A stretch of 64,000 nt of DNA from Macrostomum hystrix (GCA_950097015.1 CATNEN010000033.1:4137501-4201500); one strand, 5' to 3'. Positions 12,722 to 26,172 are shown, counted from the first letter of the stretch. The notes: generated by a model not told the origin, from the letters alone. Made by a program: numbers and translations.

Positions 12722-14330
12722 GGTCACTGAGTCATTTGTTCATTGTGTCATTTGGTGATTGTGTCATTTGGTCATTATGTCATTTGGTCATTGTGTCATT
12801 TTGTCATTGTGTCATTTGGTCATTGTGTCATTTGGTCATTGTGTCATTCGGTCATTGTGTCATTTGGTCATTGTATCATTTGGTCATTGTGTCATTTTGT
12901 GATTGTGTCATTTGGTCATTGTGTCATTTGGTCATTGTGTCATTTGGTCATTGTGTCATTTAGTCATTGTGTCATTTGGTCATTGTACATGTGTCATTTG
13001 TTCATTGTGTCATTTTGTCATTGTGTCATTTGGTCATTGTGTCATTTGGTCATTGTGTCATTTGGTCATTGTGTCATTTGGTCATTGTGTCATTTGGTCA
13101 TTGTGCCATTTGGTCATTGTGTCATTTGGTCATTGTGTCATTTTGTCATTGTGTCATTTGGTCATTGTGTCATTTAGTCATTGTGTCATTTGGTCATTGT
13201 ACATGTGTCATTTGTTCATTGTGTCATTTTGTCATTGTGTCATTTGGTCATTGTGTCATTTGGTCATTGTGTCATTTGGTCATTGTGTCATTTGGTCATT
13301 GTGTTATTTGGTCATTGTGCCATTTGGTCATTGTGTCATTTGGTCATTGTGTCATTTGGTCATTGTGTCATTTGGTCATTGTGTCATTTAGTCATTGTGT
13401 CATTTGGTCATTGTGTCATTTTGTCATTGTGTCATTTGGTCATTGTGTCATTTGGTCATTGTGCATGTGTCATTTGTTCATTGTGTCATTTTGTCATTGT
13501 GTCATTTGGTCATTGTGTCATTTGGTCATTGTGTCATTTGGTCATTGTGTCATTTAGTCATTGTGTCATTTGGTCATTGTGTCATTTTGTCATTGTGTCA
13601 TTTGGTCATTGTGTCATTTGGTCATTGTACATGTGTCATTTGTTCATTGTGTCATTTTGTCATTGTGTCATTTTGTCATTGTGTCATTTGGTCATTGTGT
13701 CATTTGGTCATTGTGTCATTTGGTCATTGTGTTATTTGGTCATTGTGCCATTTGGTCATTGTGTCATTTGGTCATTGTGTCATTTGGTCATTGTGTCATT
13801 TAGTCATTGTGTCATTTGGTCATTGTGTCATTCGGTCATTGCGTCATTCGGTCATTGTGTCATTCGGTCATTGTGTCATTCGGTCATTGTGTCATTCGGT
13901 CATTGTGTCATTCGGTCATTGTGTCATTCGGTCATTGTGTCATTCGGTCATTGTGTCATTTGGTCATTGTGTCCTTTGGTCATTGTATCATTTGGTCATT
14001 GTGTCATTTGGTCATTGTGTCATTTGGTCATTGTGTCATTCGGTCATTGTGTCATTCGGTCATTGTGTCCTTTGGTCATTGTGTCATTTGGTCATTGTGT
14101 CATTCGGTCATTGTGTCATTTGGTCATTGTGTCATTCGGTCATTGTGTCATTTGGTCATTGTGTCATTTGGTCATTGTGTCATTTTGTGATTGTGTCATT
14201 TGGTCATTGTGTCATTTGGTCATTGTGTCATTCGGTCATTGTGTCATTTGGTCATTGTGTCCTTTGGTCATTGTGTCATTTGGTCATTGTGTCATTCGGT
14301 CATTGTGTCATTCGGTCATTGTGTCACTCA
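12722..14330. repeat. Tandem array, 16-bp unit (tcattgtgtcatttgg), ~100 copies
   Basis: The unit is a diverged dimer of 8-mers (tcattgtg/tcatttgg). An irregular insert (tacatgtgtcatttgttcat) recurs at about 12986, 13200, 13464 and 13628. A block of cattcgg variants follows 13830. Open frames are artefacts. Confidence 0.97.
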
Positions 14331-15436
14331 GTTCTGAAGATCAGGACTGAATTAAAACATTGAAAATGCTTCTAGGCAGCCGCGAACTAAAACATTCTGC
14401 CTGACCAGTTCATGTGTCAGAGCGGATTATCAGCGAGCAAAGCATTTTTTCCGTCATCTGCTCAGTCTAAAGTAAATGACTTGTGTGGAAGACTTAGAAG
14501 TCCATTAACGCTCCGTTGGGCTGAAACAAATGAATCGATCGTCACTTTGAGCGCCTGTCCGGGTTTTGAAATTGTCCTTTTCAAAAAGTCGAGGATCCTG
14601 CTTAAGAAAAAGGACACGATTTTGAGCTGAACTAGCTTTTGGAATTATTTCTGATTGAGCTCAATGCTCAAATCACAGTCGACTGGTCAGGAAAAGGCAG
14701 TTGAGAACATTTTATCACTTTATCGATTTACTGATCCCATTATCAATCTACTGATTCCATTATCAATCTACTGATTCCATTATCAATCTACAGATACCAT
14801 TATCAATCTACTGATCCAATTATCGATTTATCGATCACTATCGATCAGCAACCGGTATTTGCCATCATTTTACTCATTTAGTTATTGAAAAGCATTGCGT
14901 TCTCCAAGCTATTTTAACTGTATTATTCCATAGCTAATATTAGCTAGCCCTTATCTGGGATTTTTAAGTTACTTTACGATTCAAAAACAGCAATAAAACT
15001 GGAGTTTTGGCATTCTCGTGACTCTCCTAAGTGCCAATCCTATTCACAAGCTCACACCATCGCATCATACATTTTACAGTTGCAATCACACGCCATTTTA
15101 ATCCTCAGCCATGGCCGGGTCGTCCCTCATTTTTTCGGCCATTCTGGTTTGGCGGATGTGACAGGCTAATTAAATATTCATCAACTCCGGGATACTCAGG
15201 TGAGCTGCTCTGACTTGCTGGGGTGTTGTGGGCAGGCAAGTGACACCATATTGTCCGCAGAATCCCCATTACATTCCACCTGCTCGGGAGCGGATGGTCC
15301 CAATCAATGGATGTTTATGAATATTTGAAACTGGACGGAGGTTTGAGCAGTTCTGAGCAGTGGAAGGCTTTGAGAAAAGCTGGTGACAAACAATTTGGTT
15401 ACAGAATGGACACAACAATCGATTGAGAAACGGGCA
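14331..15436. other. Unique stretch with small 20-bp array
   Basis: 14720-14835 holds about six copies of attatcaatctactgattcc. The remainder is AT-rich with no gene recognised. Confidence 0.5.
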
Positions 15437-18400
15437 GTTAGCTAACACTATTAGCTACACTATTAGCTACACTGTTAGCTACACTATTAGCTAACACTAT
15501 TAGCTACACCATTAGCTACACTATTAGCTACACTATTAGCTACACTATTAGCTACACTGTTAGCTACACTATTAGCTACACTGTTAGCTACACTGTTAGC
15601 TACACTGTTAGCTACACTTTTAGCTACACTGTTAGCTACACTATTGGCTACACTGTTAGCTACACTATTAGCTACACTGTTAGCTACACTATTGGCTACA
15701 CTGTTAGCTACACTATTAGCTACACTATTAGCTACACTATTAGCTACACTATTAGCTACACTTTTAGCTACACTGTTAGCTACACTATTAGCTACACTAT
15801 TAGCTACATTATTAGCTACACTGTTAGCTACACTATTGGCTACACTGTTAGCTACACTATTAGCTACACTGTTAGCTACACTATTAGCTACACTATTAGC
15901 TACATTATTAGCTACACTATTAGCTACACTATTAGCTACACTATTAGCTACACTTTTAGCTACACTGTTAGCTACACTATTAGCTACACTATTAGCTACA
16001 CTATTAGCTACACTATTAGCTACACTATTGGCTACACTGTTAGCTACACTATTGGCTACACTATTAGCTACACTATTAGCTACACTGTTAGCTACACTGT
16101 TAGCTACACTATTAGCTACACTGTTAGCTACACTATTAGCTACACTATTAGCTACACTATTAGCTACACTATTAGCTACACTATTAGCTACACTATTAGC
16201 TACACTATTAGCTACACTATTAGCTACACTATTAGCTACACTATTAGCTACACTATTAGCTACACTATTAGCTACACTATTAGCTACACTATTAGCTACA
16301 CTATTAGCTACACTGTTAGCTACACTATTAGCTACACTATTAGCTACACTATTAGCTACACTATTAGCTACTATTGGCTACACTATAGGCTACACTATTA
16401 GCTACACCATTAGCTACTATTGGCTACACTATAGGCTACACCATTAGCTACACTATTAGCTACACTATTGGCTACACTGTTAGCTACACTATTGGCTACA
16501 CTATTAGCTACACTATTAGCTACACTATTAGCTACACTGTTAGCTACACTATTAGCTACACTATTGGCTACACTGTTAGCTACACTATTAGCTACACTGT
16601 TAGCTACACTGTTAGCTACACTATTGGCTACACTATTAGCTACACTATTGGCTACACTATTAGCTACACTATTAGCTACACTATTAGCTACACTGTTAGC
16701 TACACTATTAGCTACACTATTGGCTACACTGTTAGCTACACTATTAGCTACACTGTTAGCTACACTGTTAGCTACACTATTAGCTACACTATTAGCTACA
16801 CTATTAGCTACACTATTGGCTACACTATTAGCTACACTATTGGCTACACTGTTAGCTACACTATTAGCTACACTGTTAGCTACACTATTAGCTACACTGT
16901 TAGCTACACTATAAGCTACACTGTTAGCTACACTGTTAGCTACACTATTAGCTACACTGTTAGCTACACTATTAGCTACACTGTTAGCTATACTATTAGC
17001 TACACTGTTAGCTACACTATTAGCTACACTGTTAGCTACGCTATTAGCTACACTGTTAGCTACACTATTAGCTACACTGTTAGCTACACTATTAGCTACA
17101 CTGTTAGCTACACTATTAGCTACACTGTTAGCTACGCTATTAGCTACACTATTAGCTACACTATTAGCTACACTATTGGCTACACTGTTAGCTACACTAT
17201 TAGCTACACTGTTAGCTACACTATTAGCTACACTGTTAGCTACACTATTAGCTACACTGTTAGCTACACTATTAGCTACACTGTTAGCTACACTATTAGC
17301 TACACTGTTAGCTACACTGTTAGCTACACTATTAGCTACACTATTAGCTACACTATTGGCTACACTGTTAGCTACACTATTAGCTACACTGTTAGCTACA
17401 CTGTTAGCTACACTATTGGCTACACTGTTAGCTACACTATTAGCTACACTATTAGCTACACTATTAGCTACACTATTGGCTACACTGTTAGCTACACTAT
17501 TAGCTACATTATTAGCTACACTATTAGCTACACTATTAGCTACACTATTAGCTACACTATTAGCTACACTATTAGCTACACTATTGGCTACACTATTAGC
17601 TACACTGTTAGCTACACTATTAGCTACACTGTTAGCTACACTGTTAGCTACACTTTTAGCTACACTGTTAGCTACACTATTGGCTACACTGTTAGCTACA
17701 CTATTAGCTACACTGTTAGCTACACTATTGGCTACACTGTTAGCTACACTATTAGCTACACTATTAGCTACACTATTAGCTACACTGTTAGCTACACTGT
17801 TAGCTACACTTTTAGCTACACTGTTAGCTACACTATTGGCTACACTGTTAGCTACACTATTAGCTACACTGTTAGCTACACTATTAGCTACACTATTAGC
17901 TACACTATTAGCTACACTATTGGCTACACTATTAGCTACACTGTTAGCTACACTATTAGCTACACTGTTAGCTACACTGTTAGCTACACTTTTAGCTACA
18001 CTGTTAGCTACACTATTGGCTACACTGTTAGCTACACTATTAGCTACACTGTTAGCTACACTATTGGCTACACTGTTAGCTACACTATTAGCTACACTAT
18101 TAGCTACACTATTAGCTACACTGTTAGCTACACTGTTAGCTACACTTTTAGCTACACTGTTAGCTACACTATTGGCTACACTGTTAGCTACACTATTAGC
18201 TACACTGTTAGCTACACTATTGGCTACACTGTTAGCTACACTATTAGCTACACTATTAGCTACACTATTAGCTACACTATTAGCTACACTTTTAGCTACA
18301 CTGTTAGCTACACTATTAGCTACACTATTAGCTACACTATTGGCTACACTGTTAGCTACACTATTAGCTACACTGTTAGCTACACTGTTAGCTACACTAT

Positions 18401-20244
18401 TGGCTACACTGTTAGCTACACTATTAGCTACACTATTAGCTACACTATTAGCTACACTATTGGCTACACTGTTAGCTACACTATTAGCTACATTATTAGC
18501 TACACTATTAGCTACACTATTAGCTACACTATTAGCTACACTATTAGCTACACTATTAGCTACACTATTGGCTACACTATTAGCTACACTGTTAGCTACA
18601 CTATTAGCTACACTGTTAGCTACACTGTTAGCTACACTTTTAGCTACACTGTTAGCTACACTATTGGCTACACTGTTAGCTACACTGTTAGCTACACTGT
18701 TAGCTACACTATTGGCTACACTGTTAGCTACACTATTAGCTACACTATTAGCTACACTATTAGCTACACTGTTAGCTACACTGTTAGCTACACTTTTAGC
18801 TACACTGTTAGCTACACTATTGGCTACACTGTTAGCTACACTATTAGCTACACTGTTAGCTACACTATTAGCTACACTATTAGCTACACTATTAGCTACA
18901 CTATTGGCTACACTATTAGCTACACTGTTAGCTACACTATTAGCTACACTGTTAGCTACACTGTTAGCTACACTTTTAGCTACACTGTTAGCTACACTAT
19001 TGGCTACACTGTTAGCTACACTATTAGCTACACTGTTAGCTACACTATTGGCTACACTGTTAGCTACACTATTAGCTACACTATTAGCTACACTATTAGC
19101 TACACTGTTAGCTACACTGTTAGCTACACTTTTAGCTACACTGTTAGCTACACTATTGGCTACACTGTTAGCTACACTATTAGCTACACTGTTAGCTACA
19201 CTATTGGCTACACTGTTAGCTACACTATTAGCTACACTATTAGCTACACTATTAACTACACTATTAGCTACACTTTTAGCTACACTGTTAGCTACACTAT
19301 TAGCTACACTATTAGCTACATTATTAGCTACACTGTTAGCTACACTATTGGCTACACTGTTAGCTACACTATTAGCTACACTGTTAGCTACACTATTAGC
19401 TACACTATTAGCTACATTATTAGCTACACTATTAGCTACACTATTAGCTACACTATTAGCTACACTTTTAGCTACACTGTTAGCTACACTATTAGCTACA
19501 CTATTAGCTACACTATTAGCTACACTATTGGCTACACTTTTAGCTACATTATTAGCTACACTATTAGCTACACTATTAGCTACACTATTAGCTACACTGT
19601 TAGCTACACTATTAGCTACACTGTTAGCTACACTATTAGCTACACTATTAGCTACACTATTGGCTACACTGTTAGCTACACTATTAGCTACACTGTTAGC
19701 TACACTATTAGCTACACTGTTAGCTACACTATTAGCTACACTATTAGCTACACTGTTAGCTACACTTTTAGCTACACTGTTAGCTACACTATTGGCTACA
19801 CTGTTAGCTACACTATTAGCTACACTGTTAGCTACACTATTGGCTACACTGTTAGCTACACTATTAGCTACACTATTAGCTACACTATTAGCTACACTAT
19901 TGGCTACACTATTAGCTACACTATTGGCTACACTATTAGCTACACTATTAGCTACACTGTTAGCTACACTATTAGCTACACTATTAGCTACACTGTTAGC
20001 TACACTGTTAGCTACACTGTTAGCTACACTATTAGCTACACTATTAGCTACACTATTAGCTACACTATTAGCTACACTGTTAGCTACACTGTTAGCTACA
20101 CTATTAGCTACACTATTAGCTACACTATTAGCTACACTGTTAGCTACGCTATTAGCTACACTGTTAGCTACACTATTAGCTACACTATTAGCTACACTAT
20201 TAGCTACACTATTAGCTACACTATTAGCTACACTTTTAGCTACA
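15437..20244. repeat. 4.8-kb tandem array, 12-bp unit, ~400 copies
   Basis: The unit ttagctacacta is very homogeneous; variation is concentrated at the two bases before tagc (at, gt, tt) and in tta/ttg. The 12-bp period keeps one frame open for over 1,000 codons as LATL repeats, starting at TTG with no ATG. The variant order repeats in longer blocks, showing higher-order duplication. Confidence 0.98.
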
Positions 20245-20768
20245 AATGCATTTTAAAGCAGTAAGTTTCAAGAAACATGAATGACCGACTAGTCACTAGT
20301 GACCGTCAAGTTAGTGTTGCTATTGAGTGATAATTCAGGGGGGCGAAGTGTAGTTAAAATAGATAATTAGCTTGATAATTAGCTTAGTCACAGATGTGAA
20401 ATTTAGTACGCGCAAATTAATTTTCAATCTGCGGGGTGTCAAATTGCTGCACCGCTTGGCAACACTCGGTGTTATTGACAAGCGCAATTAAATGATTGCG
20501 TGCCAACACAACAGTGGAGTGAGCGGCTGGGAGAGAGATCGAGACAGATAAGGCGCTGCAAATCTGCTCTGCGATTTTCCTTCGCTGGTGCAGCTTTGCA
20601 GAACTGAAAGCATTGCGTGACTGTACAGCCAGACTGGCTGGCAGACTGCTTGGCCGCTGAGCTGTTGCAAAATCTGCTTTGAGAACTTGCTGAGTAAGCT
20701 TCTCTGATGAATCTCTTCCTAGCACTGGCTTGAAGAAAACTCAGGGACTAAATTAGGCTGGCGATCAC
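20245..20768. other. Unique spacer, nothing recognised
   Basis: Minus-strand frames of 60-102 codons without similarity. Confidence 0.45.
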
Positions 20769-21178
20769 TCTTCAGTGTCCTAAAGGAGAGGCGGATGCCA
20801 ATCTTCAGTGCCCTGAAGGAGAGGCGGATGCCAATCTTCAGTGCCCTGAAGGAGAGGCGGATGCCAATCTTCAGTGCCCTGAAGGAGAGGCGGATGCCAA
20901 TCTTCAGTGCCCTGAAGGAGAGGCGGAATGCCAATCTTCAGTGCCCTTACGGACAGGCGGAATGCCAATCTTCAGTGCCCTGAAGGCGATGCGGAATGCA
21001 AATCTTCAGTGCCCTGAAGGAGATGCGGAATGCAAATCTTCAGTGCCCTGAAGGCGATGCGGAATGCCAATCTTCAGTGCCCTGAGGGAGAGGCGGAATG
21101 CCAATCTTCAGTGCCCTTACGGACAGGCGGAATGCCAATCTTCAGTGCCCTGAAGGAGAGGCGGAATGCCAATTTTAA
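20769..21178. repeat. Tandem array, 33/34-bp unit, ~12 copies
   Basis: The unit includes aatcttcagtgccctgaagg and agaggcgga(a)tgcc. The later copies are 34 bp because of an extra a, and some carry cttacggaca. Confidence 0.95.
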
Positions 21179-21741
21179 GTGACCTTAATGACTTGATGGA
21201 GTGTCAGAGGATGAGTCCTTAGTAAATGAAATATATTCCTCGAATTGGCTATTTTAATAAGGTAAAATGGGGTAAATTGATATGCACAGCAAATTCATTT
21301 CAAACCGCAGAACAGCCTCATTCTGAGCACAGTAATTTTAGCAAACCCATTAGCAAAGCTGTTGTTTCAATGCACTGCAATTTGATTCCAGCAAGCAGGC
21401 CAGCTCCCAGTCCTCTGCAGTCCTCTACTCGCTGCCCTTTTTTAGTTGGCATAAAAGCTTTTTAACTTGCCTGAAAAAGCAGATCCACGATTCACTATTA
21501 GGGAAGGCTTGTCTTACACTTTGCTCGACTTTTTTTCAACGGTTGCGTAACACTCGCTGTGGTCGATCCCCACCTGGTCTAGTCCGCAATGCCAACCTCA
21601 GCTATCCTCTCATGTTGTTTGCCTTTTATTTCGCCTTACTCGCAAGTCTTTTTGTTAGGCCTCATTAAGAAGAGCTGCTTTAACGAGCAATGGGCAGTGC
21701 AATCTCTGCCTGGCACTAGCACAAATACAAACGCAACACTA
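21179..21741. other. Unique spacer, nothing recognised
   Basis: AT-balanced, contains the motif gttgcgtaacactcgc near 21543. No gene supported. Confidence 0.4.
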
Positions 21742-22601
21742 GCGGAAGGCCGACCTTCGGTGACTGAGAAGGGGGCGGAAGGCCGACCTTCATTCACTGA
21801 GAAGGGGACGGAAGGCCGACCTTCATTCACTGAGAAGGGGGCGGAAGCCCGACCTTGATTCACTGAGAAGGGGGCGGAAGGCCGACCTTGATTCACTGAG
21901 AAGGGGACGGAAGCCCGACCTTGATTCACTGAGAAGGGGGCGGAAGCCCGACCTTGATTCACTGAGAAGGGGACGGAAGGCCGACCTTCATTCACTGAGA
22001 AGGGGACGGAAGGCCGACCTTGATTCACTGAGAAGGGGGCGCAAGGCCGACCTTGATTCACTGAGAAGGGGGCGGAAGGCCGACCTTGATTCACTGAGAA
22101 GGGGACGGAAGGCCGACCTTCATTCACTGAGAAGGGGACGGAAGGCCGACCTTCGGTGACTGAGAAGGGGGCGGAAGGCCGACCTTCGGTGACTGAGAAG
22201 GGGGCGGAAGGCCGACCTTCATTCACTGAGAAGGGGACGGAAGGCCGACCTTCATTCACTGAGAAGGGGGCGGAAGGCCGACCTTGATTCACTGAGAAGG
22301 GGACGGAAGGCCGACCTTCATTCACTGAGAAGGGGACGGAAGGCCGACCTTCGGTGACTGAGAAGGGGGCGGAAGGCCGACCTTCATTCACTGAGAAGGG
22401 GACGGAAGGCCGACCTTGATTCACTGAGAAGGGGGCGGAAGGCCGACCTTCATTCACTGAGAAGGAGACGGAAGGCCGACCTTCAGTCACTGAGAAGGGG
22501 ACGGAAGGCCGACCTTCGGTGACTGAGAAGGGGACGGAAGGCCGACCTTCATTCACTGAGAAGGGGGCGGAAGATGAATAGCCTTGTGCCTTAGATTCCA
22601 T
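21636..22601 (-). CDS. Doubtful 321-aa repeat ORF with ATG
   Basis: Unlike most repeat frames here, this one opens at a real ATG in unique sequence (MESKAQGYSSSAPFS) and closes with a unique 36-residue tail (VAFVFVLVPGRDCTAHCS...). The body is about 25 repeats of GRPS(V/A)PFSVNE. There is no signal peptide or recognised domain, and no promoter evidence. An array whose period is a multiple of three can produce this by chance, so I give it low weight. Confidence 0.15.
   Translation of the reverse strand: MESKAQGYSSSAPFSVNEGRPSVPFSVTEGRPSVPFSVTEGRPSVSFSVNEGRPSAPFSVNQGRPSVPFSVNEGRPSAPFSVTEGRPSVPFSVNEGRPSVPFSVNQGRPSAPFSVNEGRPSVPFSVNEGRPSAPFSVTEGRPSAPFSVTEGRPSVPFSVNEGRPSVPFSVNQGRPSAPFSVNQGRPCAPFSVNQGRPSVPFSVNEGRPSVPFSVNQGRASAPFSVNQGRASVPFSVNQGRPSAPFSVNQGRASAPFSVNEGRPSVPFSVNEGRPSAPFSVTEGRPSASVAFVFVLVPGRDCTAHCSLKQLFLMRPNKKTCE
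21742..22572. repeat. Tandem array, 33-bp unit, ~25 copies
   Basis: The unit contains gaaggccgaccttcattcac followed by tgagaagggg(a/g)cg. Variants (ttgattcac, ttcggtgac) are shuffled. It keeps an 11-residue repeat frame (GRPSVPFSVNE) open on the minus strand. Confidence 0.97.
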
Positions 22602-23476
22602 TTGTTGACTGGCACATGCATTAAAGATAAACTTTTGATTACCCCTTGATTGATAGATTGGTGAGTTGTGTGACCGCTGAAATCAGAAAATCAGGAAATC
22701 AGGAAATCCCTGATTGATCTGATCAGAAGCAACATTTTCCAATACCCTAATTAGTTAAATTAAGATACGTTACACAACTATTTTGCAAAGGAAATCCCTT
22801 CTTTGAAGTACAAAAATCAAAGTTGCCCCTGCGAAGATAAAGTAAAGGCCAAAAGTCCACTTTGACTCGATATTATCCCCCCATTTTTTCTCTGCTTCTG
22901 CGTAAGTTTATCCTCACACTCCGTTTCCTCACCCCAGGGCTGCACCGCAACTGTCAGGCCTGAAGTCTTGGGGATGGGGCCAGTGGCAGCATTAATGCAT
23001 CGGAACCTTCAAAACCCCAAGTTTTCTTTATATGGCGTGGGAAAACTTCCCGTAGGATAAATATGTTCCCCCCTCTCTCTTATAATCTCAGGCCGCTGAA
23101 GAGAATAACTCAATACCAGAGAACTCAAGAAGCAGGCATGCGGACTAGCTCAGAGACACCCGGCCACTCGCCCTATGCAAGGATGTGTGAATAAATTAGT
23201 TGCCAAGCGCGAGAAATCATCCACTGACTGTGCCAACTTGGCATTGTCACCCACTGGTCCGGCCTCTGTGCCTGTTGGATTATTCAATTATTTACCAGTG
23301 CGCCGCGTGCCACGTTTTCAATTATTCCAACTGGATTTCTGTTCAGCGTTTCCGCCCCCCATGTCAGCCTCGTCAGCAGATATTTTTGTGCGAAATTTTC
23401 CGGTCGCTGGGTTTATTATTATATACCAAAGTCATTGGCATAAACATCACAGACATCTGGCTTTTCAACTCATGTA
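22573..23476. other. Unique stretch, nothing recognised
   Basis: Frames at 23175-23522 and 23200 onward run into the next array and show no family similarity. Confidence 0.45.
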
Positions 23477-23746
23477 CACTTCGATACTTAGCTCCTTCGA
23501 TACTCAGCTCCTTCGATACTAAGCTCCTTCGATACTCAGCTCCTTCGATACTCAGCTCCTTCGATACTCAGCTCCTTCGATACTCAGCTCCTTCGATACT
23601 CAGCTCCTTCGATACTCAGCTCCTTCGATACTCAGCTCCTTCGATACTCAGCTCCTTCGATACTCAGCTCCTTCGATACTCAGCTCCTTCGATACTCAGC
23701 TCCTTCATATACTCAGCTCCTTCGATACTCAGCTCCTTCGATACTC
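23477..23746. repeat. Tandem array, 16-bp unit (ctccttcgatactcag)
   Basis: About 17 near-identical copies; one copy has tcatat in place of tcgat. Confidence 0.96.
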
Positions 23747-26172
23747 TGCAGCGACTCACACATCGCAATGGTTTTATGCGAGTCCATGTACACCTAAATT
23801 ACACTTGCAAAGTCGATGAAATCTACGACTAAAGCAGCGCCGACTGAGGACCTTTTGACGATAAAAGAATTTCGCTCCAACGAATTTCTTCAGGGCGTGT
23901 TTTGCGATGCATTTAACATTCGTAATCCCAAAGGGTTGGAGGAGTTGATGAGGATCATAATAATATTTACAAGCTGCCCAGAGGGAAGTTTCGCGGATCA
24001 AATTGAAGATTTCAGGTCAGGGTCGCAGTGCATTCGCAGTCTCGGCAGTGGCCAAAGCATGTGCACGCATGCGCGCATGTTCATGCACTCGCACCGCTCG
24101 GGGGCTTCTGTGATCGCTAATGGACAAATATTGGATGCAAATTTATTTTCAATATCAATATAACTTTTTTTATTCTGAAGATACCGGCACAAAATGACAG
24201 CGCGCATTTGAGAAACCCGGAGAAAATAATGATTTACCACTTAATTTATTTCAAGGCATTCGAGACCAAAAACCACATTATGTGACTGCATAAGTAATTG
24301 TGGCACCACATTTAAACATTAAGAAGTGATATTCAAGCAAACAGCGATGGAAATAATTATTGCCATTACAACGCCTCGAAAATTGTTCTTCTAACATGCT
24401 CATGAACGTTATTCTGGGTCAAAGTACTGTTCTAGCTGTTCTATCGAGTTGTTATAAACTTATATATTTGCATATAGCATAGTGCAATTCGCAATCAAGG
24501 ACCACTTGGTTGCGAAGTTAAATAAATGAGGCTTCTAAAAGCAAAAATATTGATTTAATATTAAAAATAAGTTGAATAGGCAATGCTGATTTATGAGAGC
24601 ATCGATCATCTCTCATTTTTGCTGTTTATACAGGCGACTACTTAAGGTAGTATATCTGCAAATAAGGAATGCTCTTTTTATCGGACATCAAGCTAAATTG
24701 TCACTTAGCGTCCATGAATATACCGTCGAATTGCGAAATAATAATTGGTATAGCTCGGCATAACAAATAGACAGAGTTAACTAAAACGTTGTTCATATTC
24801 CAGTACTTTCTTTTATCTTGATTACGGAGCTAAGTATTAGGTTAATTACCTATAGAAAAATTGAACATAAAGCAAAGTAAAAGAAAAAAATAATTTCATA
24901 AGTCGCAAGCAAAAGTAAACAAACTAGTCACCCTGTCTTTCTAAGAAAGTTTTGTTATACACTACAAACCATTTTGAATTTAACAATTTTACGAATTACT
25001 CATTTTCTTGAAATTTTCATTTCTACCTATATTGTCATGGGCATATATTCAGATACGCGTCGTAATCTTTTGTCTTCTTTTTTATTTATTCTTCTAGGTT
25101 AATCTAGCGTATATTATTTTGTCTTGGGATAATTACAAAATCGGAATTCAGGCCACTTATCTATGTATTGTATTTATAGCCCATAGACAAAGTACATACC
25201 TAATATACACAATATAATTCACGTGACAATTATGTAGCAGTTGACGAGAGAGACAGTCTATTAAGTTTTCCTAGACCTACATTGGGTAATAAAAGTAGGC
25301 CTAGCCTTTTATATTAGGCTAGGCCCTACTAACTACTTTGTAGACTAAATCTACGCTACGGCGAGGCCCTATGGCCTAGCCTATGTGATGTAACAAAGCG
25401 ACGAGCGTTTTTAGCATGTTGCCCTCCTATAGGCCTACTTCTTGCGAGCATACAATTCACTGTCAGGAAGGAAGGAAGGTGCTCAGTGTGCACTGGATCT
25501 CGAAGAAATGTATTTTTTGATACACTGCACTGCACAGTACTATTATTTCACATTTCACTGTGGATCTAGGAATTTTCATCAATTTTTTGTAAAATTTCCA
25601 GGTTCAGCAATGGCGAGTAGCAACAGAATGTTGGTCTAATCAAAATCTCTCATTTAATTTTGAATTGTTCTTAAAATCAAATTCATACAAATTGTTTGGG
25701 ATTGACTATTATTTGCCCAATCATTAGGCCTATTTGTTAGTTTTTTATTTAATATTAATACTAATAAGATTTTTTGTGTCATTTGTGCAAATACAGAAAT
25801 TACTTGACAACAGGATTGGTGCTAAAAAATAAAGTTAAGAGTTGAAGTAAAAAATATTAACATTTTTGTTCACAATTTCAAGGTTATCATTAGGTATATA
25901 ATCTTAAAAATAATATTTTATATACTCAGCAGGGTTTATTTATCAGATAATCTTACTGAATTGATATATTACTGTCATAGTTAGATAGGAATACTAGCTA
26001 ACATGCTAATTTTTAGCTAGAAAACAATTTTAACCATTGAACAAGAAAAAAAACAAAAATATACATAAGATTAATAATGTGAACAGTGCATTGATTTCTG
26101 CATTATTACCTATTTATTGCAGCCTAAGTGACTGGCCAGACCAGTCAAATCGCATCCTTTGCCGACAAACAC
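23747..26172. other. AT-rich non-coding region upstream of KANSL1-like gene
   Basis: Probably intergenic plus 5' UTR or intron. Several taggccta motifs occur, including an inverted pair at 25294-25330. The last 50 bp form a pyrimidine-containing acceptor (tttattgcag). Confidence 0.5.

Noticed and set aside
12736-14363. Val/Ile/Cys/His frames (CHLVIVSFGHCVIW) resembling a membrane or zinc protein
   Set aside because: A 16-bp array read in all frames; the Cys/His spacing is imposed by the repeat.
17176-20256. 1,026-codon LATL-repeat open frame
   Set aside because: A 12-bp array with period divisible by three, start codon TTG, no ATG, no unique coding sequence; frame openness is expected.
23816-24163. 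115-codon plus frame (MKSTTKAAPTEDLL...)
   Set aside because: No family resemblance, AT-rich late part, no splice or poly(A) context; likely chance.
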